Positions 10,706 through 20,888 of a stretch of DNA of 64,000 nt are shown here, one piece after another; positions within the stretch are counted from its first letter, which is position 1; every line of letters starts with the position of its first letter. Source of the DNA: Fragilariopsis cylindrus CCMP1102 (lineage: Eukaryota; Bacillariophyta; Bacillariophyceae; Bacillariales; Bacillariaceae); the NCBI GenBank assembly GCA_900095095.1, contig FMBT01000171.1:1-64000 (forward strand). Reading direction: 5' to 3'. The notes under the pieces are model-generated. The model worked only from the letters and a program-made list of their open reading frames with translations, had not been told where the DNA came from and did no database searches. The position numbers and the translations under genes were made by a program.

Positions 10706-10908
10706 AGAGTGGAATCGCGCGCGCCGGCTGGAGGTTGTGAATTTTCGCTGATATTCGATTTTTTTCTAAATCGAGGATGTTCCTGTACCTTATTGAACAT
10801 ATGAAAAATGAATATTCTCGAAATAATCATGTGTAGCTGGTCATGGAATTATTTTTCTTGACATGAACAAGAACCCGGTGAACACAAAACACAGAACATC
10901 ACATATAA

Positions 10909-12057
10909 ATGAAAATGAACGTCGTTCTTTTTCTGCAGCTCTTTCTCTTTGTTGAAGGTGTCTCGGGATTTATTAATTCTCCTGCGCCGCTTCCTACTGC
11001 TAACAGAGCTCTTGCGTCAACAGCGAACGCTGTTGTTCTCCCAAAAAATGATCTTAACAGCTTAACATCCGCGGAACTCGAATCTATGCGATTGGAAGGG
11101 GCAGCTGCTCTTGCGTCAACGACGAACGCTGTTGATCTACAATCCGAGTTGGAGGCCGCTGGTCTAGGAGTATGTACAGGTCCTCTCCATGCAATCGGTG
11201 TACGTTGTCTTGCTGATCTTAAGAGCTTAACATCCGCGCAACTCGAATCCATGCGATTGGTAGGTGCAGCTGATCCATTTGATTACAAAACACTCCTTAA
11301 ATTCGTGGATACATACGAGGGTGAAGGCGACGACGTTGTGACGACAAAACCAAACAAACTATCAACTAGTATCGATGGCGCCTTTGATCGACCTCCCAGG
11401 GGACGGTTTGAACCAGAAACTCCAATAGATTTTGATTTTAAAGTTATTGATGATGATATTTTCGTAGGACAACTCTTTACCGCGGAGCAGTGTGGACAAT
11501 TGAATCGTATGGCTGAATATCACTGCTATCGTGGAGTTGGCACAATGGGTTCTGGTTGGACGAATACAGTCTACACTCTCACAGCACAGCACTTGCAATG
11601 CAAGTTTATTCCAGGCATGGTACAGACTACCAAACCTATTTTCGATCAACTTATACGTGCAATTTATGACTTGTATCCAGGACGGATACGACCAGGTTCG
11701 ATTGTTTTCGAGAATGATGGAGAACCTCATTTAGTTAAGTACAACGGCAAGGCAAAAGGGACGCAACTGCATACAGATAATTCCGAATTTGTTTACATTA
11801 CAGTTAATGTTATGCTGTCTGAGCCAACCGACTTCGGTGGAGGTGGGACATATATTACAACTATCGATAAAACTATTCAGTTAAAGGAAGGAGAAATGCT
11901 CATCCATCTAGGTGACGTGGAACATGCTGGTGCAGAAATCACATCTGGTGTACGACGTATTTTGATTGCATTCTTGGCCTGTGAATGGATGGATGAATCT
12001 TTGAATATTGAAAAAACAGATCAATCTAGAGAAAAGATGTCACACACGCAAACATAG
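10909..12057 (+). CDS. Secreted-pathway 2OG-Fe(II) oxygenase (prolyl 4-hydroxylase-like)
   Basis: Single intact exon, 382 aa, ATG at 10909 (MKMNVVLFLQLFLFVEGVSGF, a signal peptide with Gly-Phe cleavage, so ER or plastid entry). The C-terminal half is a double-stranded beta-helix dioxygenase: QLHTDNSEF gives the H-x-D iron ligands, FGGGGTYI follows, and IHLGDVEHAGAEITSGVRR gives the distal His and the 2-oxoglutarate-binding Arg. This is the order seen in P4H-type enzymes that hydroxylate proline or lysine. Residues ~35-115 contain an imperfect duplication (LASTANAV...LNSLTSAELESMRLEGAA and LASTTNAV...LKSLTSAQLESMRLVGAAD), SAP-like helices of unknown role. The foldback element lies ~120 bp upstream and may overlap its promoter. 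Confidence 0.85.
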   Translation: MKMNVVLFLQLFLFVEGVSGFINSPAPLPTANRALASTANAVVLPKNDLNSLTSAELESMRLEGAAALASTTNAVDLQSELEAAGLGVCTGPLHAIGVRCLADLKSLTSAQLESMRLVGAADPFDYKTLLKFVDTYEGEGDDVVTTKPNKLSTSIDGAFDRPPRGRFEPETPIDFDFKVIDDDIFVGQLFTAEQCGQLNRMAEYHCYRGVGTMGSGWTNTVYTLTAQHLQCKFIPGMVQTTKPIFDQLIRAIYDLYPGRIRPGSIVFENDGEPHLVKYNGKAKGTQLHTDNSEFVYITVNVMLSEPTDFGGGGTYITTIDKTIQLKEGEMLIHLGDVEHAGAEITSGVRRILIAFLACEWMDESLNIEKTDQSREKMSHTQT

Positions 12058-12809
12058 ATGAATGAATTATATCTACGCGTAACAAACAAAGAACATTCAT
12101 GACATATTTTCTCCGATTTTTTAATTAATTGAGTGATTTATCTCTAGTCAAAAAAAAGTAATTATAGTCGAAGTTCTAGATGGATTGGGATCGATCCTAT
12201 CATCTTCAAAAATAGTAAACATAAATCCTTACCATCATATAGTCGAACTTCCATATGATTACATTGGTTTCTAATTTATTTGAAGTATATGTAGATATAT
12301 GCTGACGTCCATTGTACCAGTATGTTGTAATTTTGTAATATAATAGCAGTTGTAAAGTAACGCCAAAGTAAAATATGGAACATACGGTACATGTAGCCCT
12401 TTCCCAATCTTCCTTTGTTTCTTTGCTTTATTTCCGTACCCAACTAAGGGATCAGCTTTTCGTTTAAAAGCGAGCAAATCACGTTGCGGTATAGCTTGTT
12501 CTCCCTCCAGTCGAAGCCGTCGAAAAAAACTGTCCCAGTCGTGCAATTGTTGCGAACTAGCAAATATTCGTTCGGAGGAGGATTGGCGTCACACTTGTAG
12601 TATCCACATCGCCCATTCGGCAGGCCACCAAAAATCATGGGAAATAACACGGTTCAAGAATCTTCCATAGTTGAACTTGGGAATTGCCCTCTGCATCAAA
12701 TTGTTTTTGGACGATTCATTCGTTCATTCGTTTTGTTACGGAGGTTTGCTCGCTTCGATTCTTTTCTCTCCGAATGGTTTTATACTTTGGCACGGATTTG
12801 GTTTGCCAG
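12058..12809 (-). other. Gap with protein-like minus-strand fragments
   Basis: No intact gene. Between about 12350 and 12700 the minus strand reads protein-like in more than one frame: one begins MQRAIPKFNYGRFLNRVI and reaches a TGA, continuing in the same frame with QLHDWDSFFRRLRLEGEQA; another contains NGRCGYYKCDANPPP and GTVFFDGFDWRENK. Base composition is GC-richer than typical intergenic sequence here and like the reductase just upstream. It may be a decayed gene or an unrecognised exon; no family was recognised. Confidence 0.3.
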
Positions 12810-14252
12810 TCATTCCATTTCTTCGTCGCATCCGTCCATTTCGGCCACTGTGTAATAATCGGAACACTCCTTAAGGGTCAGGTCTCGCCCCAGGACGGTC
12901 CAGCGGTGTCGAATCGAAATCGAAGCGGCCGTCTCGAGAACCGTTTGACGGGGGGTGCGAGGCTTGTATCCCTTCGTTTGGAATACCAAGATCGGATCGC
13001 TCCAGGTGGTTGTGTTTTGTTCGGCCGTGTCCCATTCCGAAACACCGTAGGAATCTTCCGAGCAACACGACGACGATGACGAGCTGTCGTCATCCTTGTC
13101 ATCCGACTCTTCCCCACAGCTGCTACCACTATCGCTATCGCTGCTGCTGTCATCTTGGAGCAAGATGGGAGCAAATCGCTTTTCATCTTCAAAATCTTCG
13201 TGATGAGCAATGTATTCGAGCATGTCGGATACTTTCCAGCCCGGATCGGTTCCGTTCCAGAACCTTGTTCCATTGACCAGATCGGTGGCTTCGGCAGCGA
13301 GACGATGGGTCTCGACGACGTCCCGGACGTCGGTTACTTCTCAATTCTGACGCAATGTGTACCTTCCCCGGAGCATGTCGCCGAGCCGGTGGGGGTAGAC
13401 CGTGTCGTGGAGCGGTGGTGTTCCCATCATTGGGCCGAGCACGATGCACGGGCAGACCGATACGCCGACTACTATCTTGCTGTTGTTGTTGTTAATGTGG
13501 TTGCTCTTTTCGTGTTCGCTGTTGTCGTTGCTGATGTTCTTGCAGAACTCGTAGAGCATGGCCTCGCAGTCCCGTTTGGCCCGGCCGTAGGAATTCTCCA
13601 CGATTTTCTCGTCGTCGGCCACCGGCGGGCCAGTGATGGTGCCACCGGCGGCTCCCGAGCTGGTATAGACAATTCTGCGAATTGTGTCCTTGTGCTTGGC
13701 TACCGATTGCAGGAGCCACTCCATCGCTACCACGTAGCTCTCGTACACTGCGTGGTCGTACGAATAATAGTTCTCGTCGTCATTATCATTCTTGTCATTA
13801 TTTTTGGATGTTGCAATTGCCTCTTTGTGAATTTCCTTCAACAGCTTATCGATCGGTGGCAGTCGTCCTTTTTGGTTGTTCTCGTGATTTTTGTTGTGGT
13901 GATTGTTCTTGTTGTTGTTCTTATATTTCGATTTCGATTTCCAGAGGTGATAATCGGTGCCGAAATTCCCCGCGACGTGAAAGACATAGCCACACCCGTT
14001 GCCAAAAATGTCGTCGTAGGCACCTTGTATGGACATGTCGGCGACGCAGACCTCCAGAATTCCACCGGCGGTTCGTGTGGTCTCGGATGTTGCCAAGGCA
14101 CGGAGGTGATCTACCTTGGAGGGGATATTGGCTCGAACACAGGCCCGTACCAAATATCCGTGTTCCAAGAGATTCCGACACAGGTACGATCCAATGAAGC
14201 CGGACGCCCCCGTGACGGCGGCAATTGGTCGTAGTTGTAGTTGATCGTTCAT
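12810..14252 (-). CDS. Extended SDR reductase (dihydroflavonol-reductase-like) with in-frame TGA
   Basis: ATG at 14250-14252. NAD(P) motif AVTGASGFIGSYLCRNLL, VFHVAGNFG, VYTSSGAAGG, and the catalytic Y-x-x-x-K as YGRAKRDCEAM identify an NAD-dependent epimerase/DFR-type reductase. The frame meets TGA at 13341-13343 (LRQN-stop-EV) and then continues in the same frame with the family motif VTDVRDVVETHRLA, NGTRFWNGTDPGWKV, an acidic Ser/Asp insertion, and KPRTPRQTVLETAAS to a stop at 12810. So the gene is interrupted once, by an in-frame stop and not a frameshift. Options are a Trp-to-stop change, sequence error, readthrough or selenocysteine; none is proven. Codons strongly prefer G/C at third positions, unlike most neighbours. 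Substrate unknown. Confidence 0.75.
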
Positions 14253-14564
14253 TGACTACAGCGATAGCGGTGGTAGTACTGTTAGCTTGTTGCTGTTAGG
14301 GACGAGTGACGAGAGGACAGGATGTGCAATAAAAAATAGTAGAAATTGAACAAAAGAAAAAATCATTAGATGTCAAACATGTCAGTCGTCCTATGTTGGT
14401 GCGCGGGATTGAAAAAAGCGATCAGGAGGGTATTTTAATTCCAACTAAGTTAGTCTAATTTCAAAACTACGATCGATTAAAATCATGCCAACGACGGCGA
14501 TCATAATATCATCAATCGTCAAAAATACACAGCAAGTATCAAGTAGAACAGTTCGAATATCACG
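14253..14564. other. Divergent intergenic region
   Basis: About 310 bp between the reductase start and the knuckle-protein start. Nothing recognised besides presumed promoters. Confidence 0.4.
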
Positions 14565-15132
14565 ATGGCGGAACATCCCCAAACATTTGACATTATGTCG
14601 TCTACCTCGTCATTGTCATCATTGTCATCATTAACGTGCCGCAATAGAAGATTCAGTCTCAAACGTGACTTTGAAGCTACTGATATTAGTCCACAACAAG
14701 GGGAAGATAAAGCAGGAGAATCACTCGATGCGTTTGAAAAAAACTATGGAACTGGATTCGTGGCAAAGCGACGTCGGCAGAACGGTGCTGATTTAATCTT
14801 ATTTGATCAACCATTCGCTTGTGCTTTTAGTGTTTGTCGATTTCGTGCCACATGTTCGTACCATCATGGAGAGGCGATACCCTGTAACTGCGACAACTTT
14901 CATTGTCCTCGTGGACACCCCCATAGACGAAGACCAGAGGCGTGCGATCACGGGGGTCCGCATCAATGCCGTTGGAATCAAATGGGGGATTGTTCGTTCC
15001 ATCACGGGGTGGCTACTCCATGCGAATGTGATAATATTAATTGTCAAATGGCCCATGTTAGGAGGGTCAAGAAGAATAGGGAATTACGGAAATATACGAA
15101 AGAGAAAGAGGAAAATGATGAGGAAAGACAGG

Positions 15133-15166
<34 letters not shown>

Positions 15167-15458
15167 TCAAGATCAACCAAAGCAGGAGAAAAAGAAGTAT
15201 AAGGGAAATAAACCTAAGGGAGCGAAATCTAAGGGTCAAAATCATTACCAGAAGTGGAGGGACACTCAGAAAACACGCGAGACAAATGCCGAAAAGAGAC
15301 GTCGTTATTTGGAACTATACCCAAACGGGCCTCCAAATAATAATGGGACGACGAATTTGAGCCCGTCGCTTCCACTAGCATTCGACTCACTGATTCGACA
15401 ACTTTCACAGAATAAAAAAATGTATGACGCTGAAATGGCGGAACCTAATATATCATAA
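14565..15458 (+). CDS. Cys/His-knuckle protein with basic Gln-rich tail
   Basis: 297 aa, single exon, ATG at 14565. Two related Cys/His-rich units occur at residues ~86-118 and ~134-164. Unit 1 contains CAFSVCRFRATCSYHHGEA then PCNCDNFHCPRGH; unit 2 contains CRWNQMGDCSFHHGVATPC then CDNINCQMAH. The shared spacing C...C-x-HHG-x-A-x-PC-x-CDN-x-x-C-x-x-x-H suggests metal-binding knuckles, similar to but not matching CCCH zinc fingers. The rest is Ser-rich at the N-terminus and Lys/Gln-rich at the C-terminus (KKYKGNKPKGAKSKGQ), which suits nucleic-acid binding. An RNA- or DNA-binding role is inference; I do not recognise a named family. Confidence 0.75.
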
Positions 15459-16513
15459 ATATATCATAGAATAGTGTTATAGTTTCCCTATTTTAGCGTC
15501 AAACCCAATAACATAGTCAGCTTGATACGATTGGTAGAATTTTAGGATGGGGGAAAGTCATAGGGTTACCGGCAACACCTCCGATGGATGACGTCGTACA
15601 AAAAAACAGATAATGATGATGGTTCCGATATGAGACTTAACTTTTGGCTGTCCACGGGAACTGTTGGCTCTAACCTTGATCATCCTAATCAAGGAAAGAC
15701 GCAACTATTTCGTCGTCAAATCAATGTGGTTGAGACTTTTGATATTATATTTTTATTAACCTTCGCCAGTATATAGAGAAGGGATATCACACCAAATAAA
15801 TAATAATCGAATCTAGTTAGAAGCTAAACTAATGAAAGTCCCAACTTCGCTGGTCCATTCGTAAGATGCGCTTCTTTCCAGATGAGTAACTGAACAAATA
15901 TTGATTTCCTCGTAGTTACTTGACTACTGCTAATGAGTGCTCTACGCTTTCCGCATAGTAAGCTATAAAAAAATGACGGTTTATAAAGAAAACTAACGAT
16001 AAATAGCACTAATCGCGAACCTATATGTGAGTGTGTGAGTACTTCCTCCAGCGAACGCAAACTTAGCGCAAGGTTCTAAGCGACAACTTTCACAGAGTAA
16101 AAAAACGTCAAGTCACAGGAAAACGATGATGAAAAATTGTTTCATGTAAGCGGCTTTTGTTTTCATTAATGACACCATCTGCCTAAACTACTTCTATTAC
16201 TGTATGTAGGACCTAACATGCGTGTACAAGTAATGAATAGTTTCTTAAAATAAATTTTACATTATAAACAGGAACATAATCTGAATGCCTGCTCAACAAA
16301 ATTCTGTCGGTCAATAATCGTCGAGCAATTCTATTTTGAAAGTGCCATCCGTTTCATACTTTTTTCTTCTTTCATATCCAGCATGGATGTCGGCCCCCCG
16401 GTAGTTGCATTGAGACAATTATAGTTACATAATTACTGCCGTATGCATTGGTATTATCGTGTTATCTATTTTTTCCTCGATGAAATTTGATTTGACCTTT
16501 TTTCTTCCAACAC
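15459..16513. other. Intergenic between convergent genes
   Basis: No supported gene. A short duplication is visible: CGACAACTTTCACAGA-TAAAAAAA occurs in the 3' end of the knuckle gene (~15397) and again at 16081. Confidence 0.4.
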
Positions 16514-18639
16514 TTAAACCTTGAGCCAAACTCCCGAAGTGCATTTGAATCCAGATCCGAACGCTACCTGCATAATCCGATCTCCTTTCTTCAGTGGATT
16601 GGTTTTTTGTTCGTAATGAATATATTCAAGCTCGTACCAAATCGATGAGGAGCTGTGTTACCATAATTGTACAAAGCCTTTCTGGAGGGTTCCGTGTGAT
16701 ATTCTTCTAATTTAAGATTTTTTTCGATACCTGTTTGTGTGATAAACAATGATGAAGAAAGAAGGGTGAGAAGAAAGATATTGTAAATTCGTTGGAGACA
16801 AGTGCTTTCGGTCGTATGGTAAGAGCTACCAAAAGAAAACAACGACACAAAAAAAAAATCTACTTACCATCAATAACGGCACGTCCACCAGCATGGATAC
16901 AGAAATGATCAATACCACGTTTGAAATCTGGTACGTATGGCTTAACCTTAGGTAATTTCGCGGCGGTTTCCTCTCCAACAGCATTTCCGATCGATTTCAA
17001 TAAGAATCGAACAACGATACTCCAAACGACTAATGCTTGTTCAGTGACCGGTAATACCGATGGACCTAACATGGTAAAGTTCTTCTCCATTGTCTTACCA
17101 GCCACTTTAACAATATCTTTCGAAAGACGGACACCTCTTTGTCCATTGGTATCTTCCGTTTCGTATACACATTCGTATGCAGCCTGTCCACTACCTTGAA
17201 CACGAACAGTATGCAATAACTTGTACCACGCTCGACGTCCATCTAACCAATTATTAGAGAGAACAATAGCGGCACCACCACAACGAAATAATGTATTTTG
17301 GATCAAAAATCCGCGTTCATTACCATGATATAAATTGGGTGTGATAACCTCAGTTGATACAACTAATGCCTTACGAGAACCTTTCCTTCCTAATAATTTC
17401 TTTGCTAAATCGACACTAATAAGTGATGCACTACATCCCATACCAGATAAGTTGTATGTTTCAACATCACTACGCATACCGAATTGAGAAACGACCATAG
17501 CACATAGAGATGGTGTCGGTGAAAACAATGAGCAATTGACAATTAAAACATCAATGTCACGGGGTTTTACATTTGCCTCTTTTAATGCCTTCTCTACAAC
17601 GTCAAAGATAACAATTTGTGCCTCCTTTCGACTTGCATCAATGGATCGATCTGCCATCAAATGATCACTCGGATTTTCTGGATCGGGTTTTAAGCATTGT
17701 GTAATACCTGGTGGCCATGCAGTTGCTGGTCCAGTTCCTGATCGATCTAATATACGCCTCATGAAATTTAAAGATTCTTGTGTGAAACATTTTTGACGTT
17801 TCATCATTGTCATAATCTCATCTTGATCACATTTCCAATCCTCAGGTGCCTTGAAGGTAGCAAAACTCAACATGTATATAGGTGAATCCCGACGAATCAT
17901 CCATCCTCCGACCACTAAAATTAATGCAGTTGTTTTCACAGCCGGTGAAAATATATCAAATCCATCACTTTCTGCAATAGAAACATACAATCGTACCAGT
18001 AATTCCTTCACTGCCAGTGCAACAACTGAGACAGTTTCAATAGAAATAGGAACACCCTGATCACCTGGGAATAAGTCCGTAACGACCTGATAAACCACTT
18101 GAGAAATAAGAACGACGAGACCCGCTATGAGAAAAAACGGTGCATTCGTAAAGATAACGTGCACCCAATTGATCATTCTGTATTATATTATATATTTGAT
18201 TTCGTGTGTCGGAAAGATTCGATTCGATGGTTTGATTCATATTATTCATACGAAGACAACGACAAAAGTAAAGATTTAAAAAAAAGGGCGGAAAAAGCAG
18301 AGATATCCGTGAGTTCACTCATTTATTCTACTACCATAAAAAAGATAAGGACATTTGAAGTAATGCCATCATATAAACAAAGCTTTTTCAGGCTCTTTGC
18401 CAAATAGATGATAAGGCAGAGAGACAAGAGAGATAAATTGTGTAAAAACTTGTTCTGCACCAACTACTCGATTGTTATTGTTGTTTATTTATAAATACGT
18501 ACCCAATTAGTGTCGACTTTCGGACTTGGTAGTCTCTAGCAACTGCAGCGCTAGTATTAGCACCTGTAACAGTTATGTTACCCATCGAACCTACTCTTTT
18601 AATGGTAGAACCATTTTCGTCTGTTGCTTGTAGTGCCAT
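16514..18639 (-). CDS. 3-ketoacyl-CoA synthase (FAE1/KCS type), three exons
   Basis: Condenses acyl-CoA with malonyl-CoA in very-long-chain fatty acid elongation at the ER. Exon 1 is 18503-18639 ([19 protein letters not shown]...), intron 18178-18502 (GTACGT...CAG), exon 2 16868-18177, intron 16731-16867 (GTAAGT...CAG), exon 3 16514-16730. Two membrane segments follow the start ([19 protein letters not shown] and [13 protein letters not shown]). The catalytic Cys lies in [19 protein letters not shown], the His in [10 protein letters not shown], the Asn in YGNT, as in plant KCS. The C-terminus [20 protein letters not shown] is the canonical family end. At about 16650 the frame must move by one base (NTA / [10 protein letters not shown]), fitting TT to T loss. 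Without exon 1 the protein would start at MINWVHVIF. Confidence 0.9.
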
Positions 18640-19639
18640 CTTTTCCTTTATTTTTGTGGTATCTTCCTGTCGTTCGTCGTTCGTCGTCGTCGTCGTCGTA
18701 TCGTTGGGTTCTTGACCGTTTGTGTTTTACTTTGTCTCCTGTCGATGTTACTTTTTCTCTTCCCACTACGTTGGATTGATGGGTTGTTTATTTGTTTGTT
18801 TGCTTCGATAGAAATATGTTTATATTCGTGGCTCCTGCTACACAATATAATCTGGGACAGAGATCTGGTGAGCGAGGATGTACAGTATCCAGAATTGAGG
18901 TGAGCAGGTTTCAAGTTGAGACGACGTGTCGAAAACTACAAGCGTACGAATGGTGATGGAGATAAAAGATCGATTATTTGTGGGTCGAAAAAAAATGATG
19001 TCGATGAAAAGTATGATTTACGTCATCGTCTCAAAAGTTTCACGCGGTGACACCTTAAAATTTGGATTTGTTGCTTATGCCATGCATGGGAATCAATCAA
19101 CATAATGAGACGAACCGTGACTGATCATAATATGTGGCATGACATCATGAATACGTGATGACGTGTATCTTCTAGCGACTCCTCGACTCGTTCGACTAAA
19201 ATCGAAGTTGAAGATGCTTTACTGTACCGTATTGTACAATTGTCGTAGTAAAAAAATATAGTATAATATACAATTGTGACATTATATTTGGTTGGTAATT
19301 CATGGTATTACTAGAAGTACTTTACAGTCCCTTGCTTTTTAAGAATTTCATATTATTTATTGCTGCAATAGCAGTGTGCAACGTCTTTGCAGGAATAGTA
19401 TAGCGAAGCCAAATGAGTGATTCATTATTATAAGTATTGCACTACTATAATTATAATGAAGAGGATTACTATTTTTACATGGATTCGATTTGAATTTTTG
19501 TCTAATGTATTACTATTGGTGGTTTGGATCATCAACTTCGTGTAGTTAGTAATGTTATACATAGCATATGTTCCAGATGATTCGACTGGGTAACAATAAC
19601 TACAAACTAAAACTAATACAGTAGTCTTGTCACAGACTA
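18640..19639. other. Intergenic
   Basis: About 1 kb upstream of the ketoacyl-CoA synthase. Low-complexity CGT/CGTCGT stretch near 18670-18700; otherwise nothing recognised. Confidence 0.4.
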
Positions 19640-20040
19640 CTATATGTACCGTGCTTGCAACAACAAATTAAGATAGTGTGGCAATGACGTTCTTTTTGTA
19701 GTTCGCAATCCCGTCTTGATTCTTTGATTTTCGTTTGTCGCTTTCAAGGAAGCTTTTCTACATTCATGTTGTTTCGTTTGTTGATGGAAAGCTTTTAAAA
19801 GAGGGTAATCATTTTCAAATACGATGAAAGATGATGCGGTTCGATTTCTTCAAGGAGTTCCCATAGTCGAAAATCTGGATAAGTGTAATCATTCCCAACT
19901 AAGAATAATGATGATCCATCTTCTGTTGCTGTTGTTGTTTGTTGACATTTCAAACGTCGTTCAAATAAGGGAAGATACTTTGCATCAGCTTTATGGAGTT
20001 TCGTTAATAACAATAATGATTGGATGACAAAGTGTGACAC
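19640..20040 (-). pseudogene. Glutathione S-transferase C-terminal fragment
   Basis: The minus strand reads KYLPLFERRLK, LFLVGNDYTYPDFRLWELLE and EIEPHHLSSYLK, the order of a GST C-terminal all-helical domain (sigma/mu-like). After a one-base frame change near 19813 (A5 to A4) it continues NDYPLLKAFHQQTKQ, matching the 'PLLKAFH' end of such enzymes, to a TAG at 19640. No thioredoxin-like N-terminal domain could be found in the ~850 bp upstream, so this is either a truncated remnant or the last exon of a gene whose first exons I cannot see. An acceptor could lie near 20016 (CATAAAG|CTGATGC). The remaining tail beyond KAFHQ is unusual for the family. Confidence 0.55.
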
Positions 20041-20442
20041 AGTGTATTTTGTATGTGAAAATAAACAATATGAACTTATGTACTATGGTAGAGCCAGCCT
20101 CTCTTTCATGTACAGCTTCTTTCCTACAAAGAACCTAGTACATAAGTAGGTAATCATTAGAGAAGTTAGTGGTCTAAATGATCAACTTAGCCAATTGGCC
20201 TAAAACTCTCAGGACTCAAGAAGCCAAAACCATCGATAGAATCAGATCCAATGCAACAACCACTCTGAGTTGATGACATGCCACCACAGTTGAATCATAT
20301 TGTTGGTAGCAGAGGTGGGGAAGATATATATGTATGGTGCATGTGATAGGGTCATGTTGCAGGCTAGTTTGGATGGTAGCTGATTATTTGGTTGTAGATA
20401 TTGTATCTGCATGCGTTTATTCTTCTCTATACATATAAATTG

Positions 20443-20482
<40 letters not shown>

Positions 20483-20888
20483 GGGCTATCTCTAGAAAGG
20501 AAATCTCTCACATTCTACTCTTCTATAATCAATTGATAACTGTTTTGGTAAGTACATTATTTCTGTTTCTGTGTAGTGTGACATATCAGAGGATAGTATT
20601 TTTCAGTTCAAAATCAACAATCGATATTTCTGAGGGAAAATTGTATTTTTCCTTCAGCATCTTAGTTGTAGATCCTTACAGAAAATCAAGAATACGAATA
20701 CACCGTACTTAAAGTTCTCGTCAGTAATAGTTTCCTAGAGTGGCAGACATCGAATATATTTCTACAAGGACCGTACAAGATATACTGAACTTGTTTCCAT
20801 TCTTTTCCCGATCTTTCTGCTTCTCGTTACGTTTAATTTTTCTTCTTTTCTTATCATATACATTGTAAAGAACTTTATATTAGTTAAG
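20041..20888. other. Intergenic with (TA)n microsatellite
   Basis: Contains a TA dinucleotide run at about 20447-20479. No supported gene; GST N-terminal motifs were looked for on the minus strand and not found. Confidence 0.4.

Larger units (their letters stand above)
9831..10787. mobile_element. Foldback/MITE-like non-autonomous DNA element with terminal inverted repeats
   Basis: The left end (9831-9903, TA-CTGGAACATCATCGATTT...) and right end (10714-10787, ...AAATCGAGGATGTTCCTG-TA) are imperfect inverted repeats of about 70 bp ending in GC-rich CCGGCGCGCGCG / CGCGCGCGCCGG. Inside each end lies an array of palindromic GAGTCGAG/CTCGACTC units (9919-10043 and 10573-10705). Further in, 10169-10288 and 10321-10440 are again inverted copies (ATTTAATACNAA...CATTTGGAAAA / TTTTTCCAAATGACC...TTCGTATTAAAT). 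The whole ~957-bp unit could therefore fold as one long hairpin centred near 10305. TA flanks both ends, compatible with a Tc1/mariner-type TA target duplication but not proof of it. No transposase frame is present. It sits ~120 bp upstream of the next gene. Confidence 0.8.

Noticed and set aside
13155-14234. 359-codon plus-strand frame rich in Val
   Set aside because: Antisense shadow of the GC-rich reductase; its Val/Leu content is what the reverse of Asn/Asp/Lys codons gives.
12350-14252. TGA read as tryptophan throughout this GC-rich region (several TGAs sit where a residue could fit)
   Set aside because: The same gene uses TGG for Trp many times and neighbouring genes end with TGA or TAG normally; only the TGA at 13341 truly interrupts a recognisable family.
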